Positions 36,210 to 44,545 of a DNA stretch of 64,000 nucleotides are shown here, piece after piece. The stretch covers positions 21,584-85,583 of the forward strand of contig NZ_JAIVAM010000019.1 of the NCBI RefSeq assembly GCF_020171845.1. The letters are read 5' to 3'. The stretch comes from Cytobacillus kochii (lineage in GTDB: Bacteria > Bacillota > Bacilli > Bacillales > Cytobacillaceae). The first letter of the stretch is position 1; each line of letters begins with the position of its first letter. The position numbers and the translations under genes are program-made. The notes under the pieces were generated by a model. The model was not told where the DNA came from. It was given only the letters and a program-made list of their open reading frames with translations, and searched no databases.

Positions 36210-37439
36210 ATGAAAATTACCACAAAAATTATTATTGCATTAATTGCCGGTGCCATTGTTGGAATTGTCTTAAATGTAACCGCTCCTGATGTATTTAAAG
36301 TTTTAGATACATGGTTATTTAATCCACTTGGACAAATTTTTCTCAGTCTAATTAAAATGCTTGTTGTGCCAATCGTTCTTTTCTCAATAATATTAGGGTT
36401 TAATGGTTTAGGAGATCCGAAAAAATTAGGAAGAATCGGTATTAGAACTATTTTATATTTCCTTGTAACAACTTCAATAGCAATTGTGATAGCGATTACA
36501 TTAGCGCTCATATTCAAGCCTGGTGAAGTAGGGGAGTTCGATACTTCTAATGCACAATTTAGCGCTGAAGAAGCACCTCCAGTCAGCGAAACATTATTAA
36601 ATATTATACCTTCGAATCCATTTGCAGCAATGACTTCGGGAGACATGTTACAAATAATTGTATTTGCAGGTTTTATTGGATTTGCGTTATCTATGCTTGG
36701 TGACAAAACGAAAGGTATAGTCAATCTAGTTCAGCAAGGTAATGATATAATGATGTATCTAGTGGGTATAGTGATGAAATTTGCCCCTTATGGGACATTT
36801 GGATTGCTAGCCTCAGCTATTGGAAGTCAAGGCTTCTCTGCAATAAAAGCAATGGGATTGTATTTTGCTCTTGTGTTAGCTGCGCTTATCATACATTTGT
36901 TTATTACTTATGGTGGAACAGTATATTTCTTGGGTGGTCGAAGAAACCCATTCAAGTTCTTTAAAGATTTCACGCCAGCAATGAGTGTAGCTTTTAGTAC
37001 CTCTAGTAGCAGTGCAGTATTACCAATTTCTATGGAAATTGCACAAGATAATTTAAAAGTACCAAAACATATTAGTAGTTTCGTGCAACCTTTAGGTTCA
37101 ACAATCAATATGGATGGTACAGCAATCATGCAAGGAGTAGCAACCATTTTTATTGCTCAAGTCTATGGTGTAGATTTATCTTTAGGTCAATTAGTAACAG
37201 TTGTTCTTATTGCAGTCCTTGCTAGTATCGGAACTGCTGGAGTTCCAGGTGTGGGGCTAATTATGCTTGCTATGGTCTTACAATCCGTCAATCTTCCTGT
37301 GGAAGGAATAGCATTAATTCTCGGAATTGACAGATTATTGGATATGGCACGTACAGCGGTTAATATAACAGGAGATGCAGCTTGTGCGGTTTATAACACT
37401 GCAGCAGAAGAAAAAAGAGAAAATAAAGTAGCAAGGTAA
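36210..37439 (+). CDS. Dicarboxylate/amino acid:cation symporter (GltT/GltP/DctP type)
   Basis: A 409-residue secondary carrier of the DAACS family importing glutamate, aspartate or C4-dicarboxylates with sodium or protons. Family hallmarks are the serine-rich hairpin STSSSSAVLPISM, the sodium-site NMDGTA in GSTINMDGTAIMQG, the second hairpin GIGTAGVPGVGL-like segment (SIGTAGVPGVGLIML) and the substrate-binding helix MARTAVNITGDA. The arginine in MARTAVN favours acidic amino acid or dicarboxylate substrates. The start is the ATG at 36210, with GGGAGG six bases upstream. It is monocistronic with a complex terminator. Confidence 0.9.
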   Translation: MKITTKIIIALIAGAIVGIVLNVTAPDVFKVLDTWLFNPLGQIFLSLIKMLVVPIVLFSIILGFNGLGDPKKLGRIGIRTILYFLVTTSIAIVIAITLALIFKPGEVGEFDTSNAQFSAEEAPPVSETLLNIIPSNPFAAMTSGDMLQIIVFAGFIGFALSMLGDKTKGIVNLVQQGNDIMMYLVGIVMKFAPYGTFGLLASAIGSQGFSAIKAMGLYFALVLAALIIHLFITYGGTVYFLGGRRNPFKFFKDFTPAMSVAFSTSSSSAVLPISMEIAQDNLKVPKHISSFVQPLGSTINMDGTAIMQGVATIFIAQVYGVDLSLGQLVTVVLIAVLASIGTAGVPGVGLIMLAMVLQSVNLPVEGIALILGIDRLLDMARTAVNITGDAACAVYNTAAEEKRENKVAR

Positions 37440-37497
37440 GAAAAAGTATAGATATTTTTACTAAGCTATCAAAAAAGTGGATAACCCGAAATTTCTG

Positions 37498-37563
37498 ATA
37501 TCCCCCCCTATAGGTAAACAGGTGAAAAAGACCTGGCTATTGATAGGGAGGGTATTTTTTTTT
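37498..37563 (+). terminator. Branched terminator-like hairpin after the symporter
   Basis: An outer stem of CCCCCCCTATAG with CTATTGATAGGGAGGG encloses an inner CAGGT/ACCTG hairpin, followed by T9. An open frame of 65 codons across it is not credible. Confidence 0.75.
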
Positions 37564-37927
37564 ATGTTTTTCTCAAGAAATGCAAAGTTCATGATTTTAT
37601 TAAAACAGGATAAACAAGAAAGCTCTCTTAAACTACTTAAAAATAATTCAATTTATATAGTTCGTATTTCTTAATTATTCAAAAATAGGATATGTTCATT
37701 TGAGTAATCCTCTTTGCAATGTTAATATGATTATCAATTAGTACTTAAATATCTTTCGTATTTTCAATGAAAAGCAAATATTAAATTAGGAGCAGTTAGG
37801 TTTTAAAACTTCTTTTTTTAATTATTTTATTTCATTCAATTTTTAGATTTTTATTTGATAGAGTGGAAAAATGGATTATAATTTATAAAAGTGTAAAAAT
37901 ACACGAAAAATAAATCAAGGGAATGAA
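37564..37927. other. AT-rich interval with the promoter of the XRE regulator
   Basis: It carries TTGATA (37855-37860), 16 bases, TATAAT (37877-37882), followed by the perfect inverted repeat GTGTA-AAAA-TACAC (37891-37904) at the expected transcription start. The rest is AT-rich without a supported gene. Confidence 0.65.
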
Positions 37928-38401
37928 ATGATTTTGACTAGAGATGAAATCATATTAAAAGTTTCGGAAAAGATGCGCTTAATTCGTACTGAAGCTGGTT
38001 ACACACAGGATAAAATGGCAGAAATCGTTGGTGTTTCAAAAAAAACACTTGTACAAATTGAAAAAGGCCGGGCCAATGCTGGTTGGTCGACTGTCGTTGC
38101 TGTATGTGCTCTGTTTAGAGAAACGGAGACAGTAAGGTTTTTGTTCGGAAACGAGCCTTTAGAAGTGATTGAAACAGTAGTGAGAGAGGGAATTGATTTC
38201 CGTAAAGAGAAAACTCTAGGTGGAAAGATTTGGTGGAAAGAAATACAGAATAAAAGCGGTTATGTTTTGCAACAAAATATCATTAGTCAACATTACCGAA
38301 TTATTGATGAAGAGCATTTCCGTATTTATAGTAGCTTTGATGAAACTTCTGCCAAGGAGAGATTCGCTGAAGTCATTGAAGAACTTCAACATCAATATTA
38401 A
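37928..38401 (+). CDS. XRE-family transcriptional regulator with uncharacterised C-terminal domain
   Basis: A 157-residue protein. Residues 8-65 form a helix-turn-helix of the Cro/CI type (KMRLIRTEAGYTQDKMAEIVGVSKKT, then LVQIEKGR). Residues 90-157 form a separate domain (GKIWWKEIQNKSGYVLQQNIISQHYRI split by short loops) that I do not recognise and that could sense a ligand or partner. There is no neighbouring toxin, phage gene or obvious target. The inverted repeat at its promoter suggests autoregulation. The start ATG follows AAGGGAATGAA. Confidence 0.75.
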   Translation: MILTRDEIILKVSEKMRLIRTEAGYTQDKMAEIVGVSKKTLVQIEKGRANAGWSTVVAVCALFRETETVRFLFGNEPLEVIETVVREGIDFRKEKTLGGKIWWKEIQNKSGYVLQQNIISQHYRIIDEEHFRIYSSFDETSAKERFAEVIEELQHQY

Positions 38402-38421
38402 TTCATTTAATACATAGCTGC

Positions 38422-38448
38422 AAAAAACCCAACAAAGTTGGGTTTTTT
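38422..38448. terminator. Bidirectional terminator
   Basis: AAAAAACCCAAC, loop AAA, GTTGGGTTTTTT between the XRE gene and the converging stress-protein gene. Confidence 0.92.
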
Positions 38449-38453
38449 GCTTA

Positions 38454-38960
38454 TTATTTGACGACCATTACGCTACATGGCGCTTCTTTTGTTATTTTTT
38501 CACTATTGCTTCCTAAGAAAATTCTTTTTAATCCTTCTTTTGAGGAACTTCCTACGAATATAATGTCTGCCTTTAATTCTTCAGCTAATTCGCATATGGC
38601 ATCTGCCGGTTTGCCTCCCAATATCTTTATTTCTAATTTTTTTCCAGCATCATCAGCAATTTGTTTAGCATGTGTAATCGCTTGGTCGACGCTGTTAATT
38701 ACTGTTGAATGTGTAGTCTTTTCTTCTGCGTGATTACTAATATGGAGCGGTTGTATTTGCATGCCTTCAACAATCATATTATTCGATCTTAACTGAGGGT
38801 TTTTTTCTGTTGCTGAATAAGAATTTTCAATCACTTCTTCATCAGCATGAGCTAGAATGATTTTTGTGTCAGTCGTAGAGAAAGAAAGTGCTTTTTCCAA
38901 TGCGTGACGGCTGTTTTCGGAATCATCATACCCGACAATAATTGTTTGAAAGTTTAACAA
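38454..38960 (-). CDS. Universal stress protein (UspA family)
   Basis: A 168-residue cytoplasmic protein with the UspA fold: TIIVGYDDSENSRHALEKAL at the N-terminus and a C-terminal VGSSSKEGLKRIFLGSNSEK followed by APCSVMVVK. The nucleotide-binding pattern is mostly kept, although one glycine of the usual G-2x-G pattern is serine, so ATP binding is likely but not certain. The start is placed at TTG 38960, five bases after GGGTGA; a GTG three codons earlier lies within that ribosome site. Confidence 0.85.
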   Translation of the reverse strand: MLNFQTIIVGYDDSENSRHALEKALSFSTTDTKIILAHADEEVIENSYSATEKNPQLRSNNMIVEGMQIQPLHISNHAEEKTTHSTVINSVDQAITHAKQIADDAGKKLEIKILGGKPADAICELAEELKADIIFVGSSSKEGLKRIFLGSNSEKITKEAPCSVMVVK

Positions 38961-39062
38961 TCTTATCACCCTTTCGTCTTATGTTATACTTTACCCTTAT
39001 TGATGAAGTATAATCCTATAATAATAGAAATTTTCTTGCTAGGAACATAAGGTGGAGATGTT

Positions 39063-41063
39063 ATGAAAAGGGAAAAAACACCATTTTTATGGTTGAAAAA
39101 CATAATAAAGAAATTGCATATATGGCAGGTAATATTATTACTCCTATCACTGGGGGTCCTTTTTGGTTTAATCTATATCATTCCATTTGCAACAAACAAT
39201 GATATTGAAGGTCTAAATAGTCAATTAAGCAAGCCAACGATTATTTATGATAAAAATGGTGAAGTAGCTAGTAAGGTTTCTGCTAACAAAAATGAAGGAG
39301 TAGCCTTTGAAGAGATATCGGAATCACTCATACACGCTGTTATTGCTATTGAGGATCATCGTTTTTTTCAACATGAAGGCGTCGATTATCAAGGGATTGG
39401 CCGCGCTTTTTTAACCAATATACGAGCTGGCAGAATTGTTGAAGGCGGAAGCACAATCACTCAACAACTTGTAAAAAATGAACTTCTAACTGCAGAAAAA
39501 TCATATGACAGAAAGCTTCAGGAGTTTTTTATAGCTAGAGAAGTAGAACACCAATATAGTAAAGAAGAAATACTACAAATGTATTTGAATAGAATTTATT
39601 TTGGTGAGGGTGCGTATGGGGTGAAAAAAGCAGCTAATAAATACTTTGCTAAAGATTTAGATGAATTATCTTTAAGTGAATCTGCAATGTTGGCTGGTTT
39701 AATTAAAGCACCTTCTGCGATTAATCCATACAATGACAAACAAAAGGCAATAGCAAGAAAAAATCTTGTTTTAAAGCAAATGAAGCAACATGGATATATT
39801 AGTGAAGAGGAAATGAATCAGGCAATAAATGTAGAAATGAGTTTTAAAGAAGGGGAAGCTGATCCAATGAAAGGAAAGTACCCTTATTATGTTGATGCTG
39901 TTCTGGAAGAAGCAATGAATCGATATGATCTCTCATTAGATGAGTTGTTAACGCAAGGTTATCAAATATATACCGAATTAGATCCTAGTATGCAAGCTGA
40001 TATAGAGTCTACTTATCAAAATGATGCCATTTTTCCTTCAACAACAGGGGAGCGACCGGTTCAAAGTGGGATGATATTAATGGATCCTGAAACTGGTGGA
40101 ATTCGTGCTTTAGTTGGTGGGAGAGGTGAGCATACGCTCCTTGGACATAATAGAGCCATTCACCCTGTGGGAGAACCAGGTTCAACGATGAAACCGATTA
40201 TTCCTTATGCTGCTGCAATTGAAGCTGGATGGGAAAATACAGATATGTTGAGAGATGAGAAATTATCATTCGGTGAGTATGCTCCCAATAATTATAATAA
40301 CCAATATTTGGGTGAGGTGCCAATGTATGAGGCTGTGATGCATTCTATCAATTTACCGGCTGTATGGTTATATAATGAAATAGGTATAGATAGAGGAAAG
40401 AAGATGGCCGAGCAATTCGGCATCCCGAAGAATGTATTGGATGGAGGCCTAGCTCTTGCTTTGGGTGGGACAAGCCGTCCTGTGTCTCCTAAAGTGATGG
40501 CTGAAGCTTATAGTGTTTTTGCTAATGGTGGTAAGAAAGAAGAAGCTCATACAATTATTGAAATAAAAACCCAATCTGATGAGCCTTTCGTTCAATGGGA
40601 AAGTAAGAAGGAAACAGTAATCTCTGAACAAACAGCAAATCAAGTGACAGCAATGCTATTAGGTGTAGTCGATTATGGTACAGGGAAAGCTGCTAAAATT
40701 GATGGAGTTGAAATCGCAGGGAAAACTGGTTCAACACAGTTAGGGATTGAAGGTTTAAGTGGAACAAAGGACCAATGGTTTGTTGGTTATACTCCTCATC
40801 TAGTAGGTGCCATCTGGGTTGGCTATGATCAAAGTGATCGTAATCATTATTTGACGACGAGTAGTAGTGAAGGCACAGCGCCAATTTTCAAGGAAGTAAT
40901 GGGAAAAGTACTGCAAGGAAAACCGATTGAAAGCTTTAATGTCAATAAAATCGATGATGAATATAAAAAGAAGCAACGTAACAAGGAGAAAAAGGAACAG
41001 AGGGATGAAATAAGAAACTGGTTAGAAGATAAAAGGAATCAGTTTTTTGACTGGTTTAATTAA
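39063..41063 (+). CDS. Class A penicillin-binding protein (PBP1A-like)
   Basis: A 666-residue bifunctional peptidoglycan synthase anchored by one membrane helix (residues 20-41). The glycosyltransferase domain has the catalytic E97 in AIEDHRFF, GGSTITQQLVKN and RKLQEFFIAREVE. The transpeptidase domain has all three motifs: S374-T-M-K377, S428-I-N430 and K554-T-G556. The C-terminal tail (about 640-666) is highly charged and helical. Length and tail resemble B. subtilis PbpF or PbpG, but I cannot decide which. The start ATG follows GGTGGAG. The gene ends at a long hairpin. Confidence 0.9.
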   Translation: MKREKTPFLWLKNIIKKLHIWQVILLLLSLGVLFGLIYIIPFATNNDIEGLNSQLSKPTIIYDKNGEVASKVSANKNEGVAFEEISESLIHAVIAIEDHRFFQHEGVDYQGIGRAFLTNIRAGRIVEGGSTITQQLVKNELLTAEKSYDRKLQEFFIAREVEHQYSKEEILQMYLNRIYFGEGAYGVKKAANKYFAKDLDELSLSESAMLAGLIKAPSAINPYNDKQKAIARKNLVLKQMKQHGYISEEEMNQAINVEMSFKEGEADPMKGKYPYYVDAVLEEAMNRYDLSLDELLTQGYQIYTELDPSMQADIESTYQNDAIFPSTTGERPVQSGMILMDPETGGIRALVGGRGEHTLLGHNRAIHPVGEPGSTMKPIIPYAAAIEAGWENTDMLRDEKLSFGEYAPNNYNNQYLGEVPMYEAVMHSINLPAVWLYNEIGIDRGKKMAEQFGIPKNVLDGGLALALGGTSRPVSPKVMAEAYSVFANGGKKEEAHTIIEIKTQSDEPFVQWESKKETVISEQTANQVTAMLLGVVDYGTGKAAKIDGVEIAGKTGSTQLGIEGLSGTKDQWFVGYTPHLVGAIWVGYDQSDRNHYLTTSSSEGTAPIFKEVMGKVLQGKPIESFNVNKIDDEYKKKQRNKEKKEQRDEIRNWLEDKRNQFFDWFN

Positions 41064-41076
41064 ACATGATATATAA

Positions 41077-41127
41077 AGGGAAATAAGAAAATCTACTATT
41101 CTCATGGAGAATATTTCTTATTTCCCT
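41077..41127. terminator. Long hairpin between the PBP gene and the HPr-like gene
   Basis: AAGGGAAATAAGAAA pairs with TTTCTTATTTCCCT around an inner ATTCTC/GAGAAT stem. It probably acts as a terminator for the converging genes. Confidence 0.75.
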
Positions 41128-41150
41128 ATACTTTTACTGAATAAGAAATC

Positions 41151-41471
41151 TTATACATGAACACTTCTGTTCAATAATAAACTTTTAGGCTCGGCGGTAA
41201 AGTGAACATCATCTGTACACAACGTTTTAATTTGATTAAGTATTTCTTCTGGCTCAGTACCTTCCACAATCACTTTCAATTCGTCTTTCGGGCGGACCAT
41301 CATCAGAAAGGTTACGAGTTTTGACAAGTGAGAAGGTATCACTACATTATGTTGATAAAGAAAGTAAATTGTGCCGTCGTATTTAGATGCAGTTTGGTAT
41401 ATAGCGATCATTTTCTTTATAGTTAATGATTTTTCAAATTTTAAACTGGAAGAGATAATTTTTCTATTCAT
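41151..41471 (-). CDS. HPr-like protein lacking the catalytic histidine
   Basis: A 106-residue protein that aligns over residues 15-85 with HPr (FEKSLTIKKMIAIYQTASKYDG, then PKDELKVIVEGTEPEEILNQI). The phosphoryl-carrying His15 region of HPr (G-I-H-A-R-P) is replaced by S-L-T-I-K-K, so it cannot act as a PTS phosphocarrier. The region of Ser46 reads VVIPSHLSKLV, and a serine or nearby residue could in principle be a regulatory site, as in Crh. The start ATG follows AAGGAG at nine bases. An inverted repeat AAACATT / AATGTTT lies upstream (41529-41552). The fold assignment is by eye and moderate. Confidence 0.6.
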   Translation of the reverse strand: MNRKIISSSLKFEKSLTIKKMIAIYQTASKYDGTIYFLYQHNVVIPSHLSKLVTFLMMVRPKDELKVIVEGTEPEEILNQIKTLCTDDVHFTAEPKSLLLNRSVHV

Positions 41472-41711
41472 GATATGTAACTCCTTTTAAAAGAATTTAA
41501 TAAAAAATTACCCCTTTATTTTTAAGTTAAACATTTTATAAATAGAATGTTTTACGTTTAATCAGTCTTGAATTTATTAATAGAAAAGTCGAATAACTTG
41601 ATTCTGTTGATTAGGAATGTAAAACTAAGGATGGAGCTTTTATCAACCTATTTTAAAATGTTTTGAATTAGGAAAGTAATAGATAGACAGGAATTTTTGG
41701 GAGGTAGTAAG

Positions 41712-43085
41712 ATGACTGAATATCGTGTAGAAAAAGATACGATTGGTGAAATGAATGTGCCTGCTGAAAAATATTGGGGTGCACAAACAGAAAGAAGTCG
41801 CAATAATTTCAAAATAGGTATTGAAAAAATGCCATTAGAGTTAATTTATGCTTTTACTACGATTAAACGCTCAGCAGCAATAGTCAATCATGAATTAAAT
41901 AAGTTATCAGCAGAAAAGAAAAATGCAATTGTTGCAGCGTGTGATGAGGTGTTAGCTGGAAAATTTGATGAACATTTCCCTTTAGCTGTATGGCAAACAG
42001 GCAGTGGAACGCAAACAAATATGAATGTGAATGAAGTAGTGGCAAGACGGGCAAATGAATTATTGGATAATGAAGATATTTCCATTCACCCAAATGATGA
42101 TATAAACATGTCGCAAAGTTCTAATGACACTTTTCCAACAGCGATGCATATTGCAGCACTGAACAGTGTGGATAAACATTTAATTCCTGCGCTTATTAGT
42201 TTAAAAGATGTCATTCTACAGAAGGAAAACGATTTTGCAGATATCGTAAAAATAGGAAGAACTCATCTTCAAGATGCAACTCCGCTTACATTAGGACAAG
42301 AAATAAGCGGTTGGCGTTATATGTTAGAGAAGGATGAGCGCCTTATCAATGAAGCGAAACTAGCGCTAGGGGAACTGGCTATCGGTGGAACTGCTGTCGG
42401 AACAGGTATTAATGCTGACCCTTCGTTTGGTGATAAGATGGCTAGTGAGATTTCTAAATTAACGAAGCTCTCGTTCACTTCTTCTCCTAATAAATTTCAA
42501 GCACTAACAAGTCATAGTGAGATTGTGCATCTTCATGGAACTTTAAAAGGTTTAGCTGCAGATTTAATGAAGATTGCTAATGATGTTAGATGGCTTGCGA
42601 GTGGACCAAGAAGTGGGATTGGAGAATTAACGATACCTGCAAATGAACCAGGAAGTTCAATTATGCCAGGAAAAGTAAACCCAACACAAAGTGAAGCGTT
42701 GACAATGATTTCAAGTCAAGTATTTGGAAATGATGCAACGATAGGCTTTGCTGCCAGTCAAGGCAATTTTGAATTAAACGTCTTTAAGCCAGTAATCATT
42801 TTTAATTTGCTTCAAAGTATTACATTACTTAGTGATGGGATGAATTCATTTAATAAAAATTGCATTGTTGGTTTAGAAGCTAATACTGAAAAAATCTCTC
42901 TGTTTGTCAATCAATCCCTCATGTTAGTGACAGCTTTAAACCCCCATATCGGGTATGAAAAAGCAGCTGAAATTGCTAAGTTAGCTTTTAAAGAGGAGCT
43001 AACATTGAAGGAAGCAGCATTAAAATCAGGATATATTACTGAAGATCAATATGATAAATGGGTCGTACCAGAAAAAATGATCTAA
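41712..43085 (+). CDS. fumC: Class II fumarate hydratase
   Basis: Reversible hydration of fumarate to malate in the TCA cycle; iron-independent homotetramer. The 457-residue protein has [43 protein letters not shown] and the signature [15 protein letters not shown] with the mobile catalytic serine loop. B. subtilis names the same enzyme CitG. The start is the ATG at 41712, with GGGAGGT seven bases upstream. It is monocistronic. Confidence 0.95.
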   Translation: MTEYRVEKDTIGEMNVPAEKYWGAQTERSRNNFKIGIEKMPLELIYAFTTIKRSAAIVNHELNKLSAEKKNAIVAACDEVLAGKFDEHFPLAVWQTGSGTQTNMNVNEVVARRANELLDNEDISIHPNDDINMSQSSNDTFPTAMHIAALNSVDKHLIPALISLKDVILQKENDFADIVKIGRTHLQDATPLTLGQEISGWRYMLEKDERLINEAKLALGELAIGGTAVGTGINADPSFGDKMASEISKLTKLSFTSSPNKFQALTSHSEIVHLHGTLKGLAADLMKIANDVRWLASGPRSGIGELTIPANEPGSSIMPGKVNPTQSEALTMISSQVFGNDATIGFAASQGNFELNVFKPVIIFNLLQSITLLSDGMNSFNKNCIVGLEANTEKISLFVNQSLMLVTALNPHIGYEKAAEIAKLAFKEELTLKEAALKSGYITEDQYDKWVVPEKMI

Positions 43086-43090
43086 ACAAA

Positions 43091-43121
43091 TAAAGCCCCC
43101 TAGGTGATAGGGGGCTATTCC
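43091..43121. terminator. Intrinsic terminator between fumC and the SASP gene
   Basis: AAAGCCCCCTA pairs with TAGGGGGCT, with U-rich tails on either strand. Confidence 0.85.
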
Positions 43122-43141
43122 ATATTATTAAGTTTTGCAGC

Positions 43142-43342
43142 TTAGAACTTTCCGCCACCAAGTTGTTGTTCAGCCATTTGAACAAGACGCTTAGTGATTT
43201 CTCCACCTACAGAACCGTTCGCACGAGATGTTGTTTCAGCGCCAAGGTTAACTCCGAATTCACTTGCAATTTCGTACTTCATTTGATCTAAAGCTTGAGC
43301 TACTCCTGGTACTACTAATTGATTTGAAGATTGGTTTGCCAT
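43142..43342 (-). CDS. Small acid-soluble spore protein, alpha/beta type
   Basis: A 66-residue DNA-coating protein made in the forespore. It has both family signatures: the germination-protease site region [13 protein letters not shown] and the C-terminal [20 protein letters not shown]. The start is the ATG of MANQSSN, with GAGGAGTGG upstream. A strong sigma-G promoter lies about 135 bases before the start. Several paralogues are normal in Bacillaceae, so no letter is assigned. Confidence 0.95.
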   Translation of the reverse strand: MANQSSNQLVVPGVAQALDQMKYEIASEFGVNLGAETTSRANGSVGGEITKRLVQMAEQQLGGGKF

Positions 43343-43476
43343 AATGTGTTTCCACTCCTCTAAATTTTTTTTTGGCTGGGTTAGTTGGCAATGAACCAAC
43401 GCAATTTTCTTTGCACCATATTTGGTTTAACCCATCGATAGTAGAAGTTTTAAGCGTGTTTGCCGCTTGTAATAGT

Positions 43477-43505
43477 TATTATGGTTGATATTTAAAAGAT
43501 TATGC
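43477..43505 (-). promoter_or_regulatory. Sigma-G promoter of the SASP gene
   Basis: On the minus strand GCATA (43505-43501), 17 bases, CATAATA (43483-43477), a full match to the sigma-G consensus GHATR ... CATWHTA. The resulting leader of about 130 bases contains a GGGTTA/TAACCC and TTGGT/CCAA hairpin. Confidence 0.8.
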
Positions 43506-43705
43506 TTGAATATTTTTAGGGAATTATTTCCTTATAAATGTTTGTTGTCTTTTTATTGTGCATAGGGAGGAACAGTAGAAACATGATATAATATAAATCA
43601 TCAATTTAATCGTCATTAAAAATTATTGCATATGCTTTTACATTCGCTTACACAGATGATTAATGATGACCCTAATCATTGAAAATGAGGTTAGAAGGTG
43701 AATAA

Positions 43706-43966
43706 ATGGATTATACAGAGGATATGAAAAACAGGCTTAAAAGATTAGAAGGTCAAATGAGAGGCGTATTACGGATGATGGAAGAAGAGCAACATTGTAA
43801 AGATGTCGTTACTCAGCTTTCAGCTATACGCTCGGGCGTTGACCGAACGATTGGTTATGTTGTCGCAAAGAATTTGGAAGCTTGTATAAGAGAAGCAAAT
43901 ACAGAAGGTAGAAATGCAGAAGAAGCGATACAACAAGCTGTTAATATGATTGTGAAAAGTAGGTAA
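43706..43966 (+). CDS. CsoR/RcnR-family regulator, CstR-like (persulphide sensor type)
   Basis: An 86-residue helical DUF156 repressor. It has C31 (EEEQHCKDVV) and C60 (VVAKNLEACI). The histidine that copper-sensing CsoR uses four residues before the second cysteine is asparagine here (N56). C31 and C60 without the histidine is the arrangement of Staphylococcus aureus CstR, which senses reactive sulphur by forming di- and trisulphide links. No sulphur-detoxification genes (cstA, cstB, sulphurtransferase, sulphide:quinone reductase) lie next to it. An extended -10 (TGATATAAT, 43584-43592) lies upstream. The gene is closed by a perfect terminator. Confidence 0.85.
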   Translation: MDYTEDMKNRLKRLEGQMRGVLRMMEEEQHCKDVVTQLSAIRSGVDRTIGYVVAKNLEACIREANTEGRNAEEAIQQAVNMIVKSR

Positions 43967-43984
43967 GGTGTTTTTTGTGTAAAA

Positions 43985-44017
43985 GGAAAGGAACGATTGC
44001 TAACAATCGTTCCTTTC
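43985..44017. terminator. Bidirectional terminator
   Basis: Perfect 14-bp stem GAAAGGAACGATTG / CAATCGTTCCTTTC with loop CTAA. Confidence 0.88.
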
Positions 44018-44021
44018 TAGT

Positions 44022-44216
44022 CTATTCTTCATCACAGCAATGCGGAGGTTGTTCTTTTTCTAATTCTCTTGCTTCTTCGATATTCGTATGTCCTCCACTA
44101 ACATGCACAGTACCGCCGGACATCCCTTCGTTAATATAACGATCAACATCGAGAAAGGCTTCATCGCGTCCTTCATATGGTAAATCTTTTTCTAAATCGT
44201 CTTTTTTGTTTGCCAT
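44022..44216 (-). CDS. Small acidic protein of unknown function
   Basis: A 64-residue acidic hydrophilic protein with a good ribosome site (GGGAGGTTC before ATG). It contains DRYINEGMSGGTVH, a pattern I associate with DUF4025/YozQ-like proteins of bacilli, and ends in PPHCCDEE with two adjacent cysteines and a histidine that could bind metal. There is no signal peptide or membrane segment. The function is unknown, and the family guess is weak. It lies downstream of yheE on the same strand. Confidence 0.65.
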   Translation of the reverse strand: MANKKDDLEKDLPYEGRDEAFLDVDRYINEGMSGGTVHVSGGHTNIEEARELEKEQPPHCCDEE

Positions 44217-44267
44217 AATTGAACCTCCCTAATTTCAGAAGAATGGTTCATATTCTTCCACAATTCT

Positions 44268-44480
44268 TTACCGGTCATACACATGGTAAAGCATGAGTTC
44301 GTGAATATGGCTTTTTAACTTGTCTTCATGATTTTGGTCCGGAACAGTGGATAACCATTCAATTTTTCCATCACGATGATATATACCTAAATACTTTTTG
44401 CTATGATGAAAAAAAGAAAATTTCCATCCTGGTAATTCTTTGTTTTCATATAATGATTGAAATTGAAAATGTGAAATCAT
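44268..44480 (-). CDS. yheE: YheE-like small protein
   Basis: A 70-residue protein similar to B. subtilis YheE: it starts MISHFQFQSLYENKELPGW and ends HELMLYHVYDR, with YLGIYHRDGKIEW in the middle. The function is unknown. It lies 65 bases downstream of the last ATP-grasp gene on the same strand, as yheE follows yheD in B. subtilis, and is probably part of that transcription unit. Confidence 0.85.
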   Translation of the reverse strand: MISHFQFQSLYENKELPGWKFSFFHHSKKYLGIYHRDGKIEWLSTVPDQNHEDKLKSHIHELMLYHVYDR

Positions 44481-44545
44481 GATTATTCCCCCTTATTCTC
44501 ATTTTAACTTGAATAGAGGAGTTCTGAAATGAAAATAAACATCAT

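Noticed and set aside
37477..37674. 65-codon open frame after the symporter
   Set aside because: It crosses a strong terminator-like structure, has AT-biased composition and no ribosome site.
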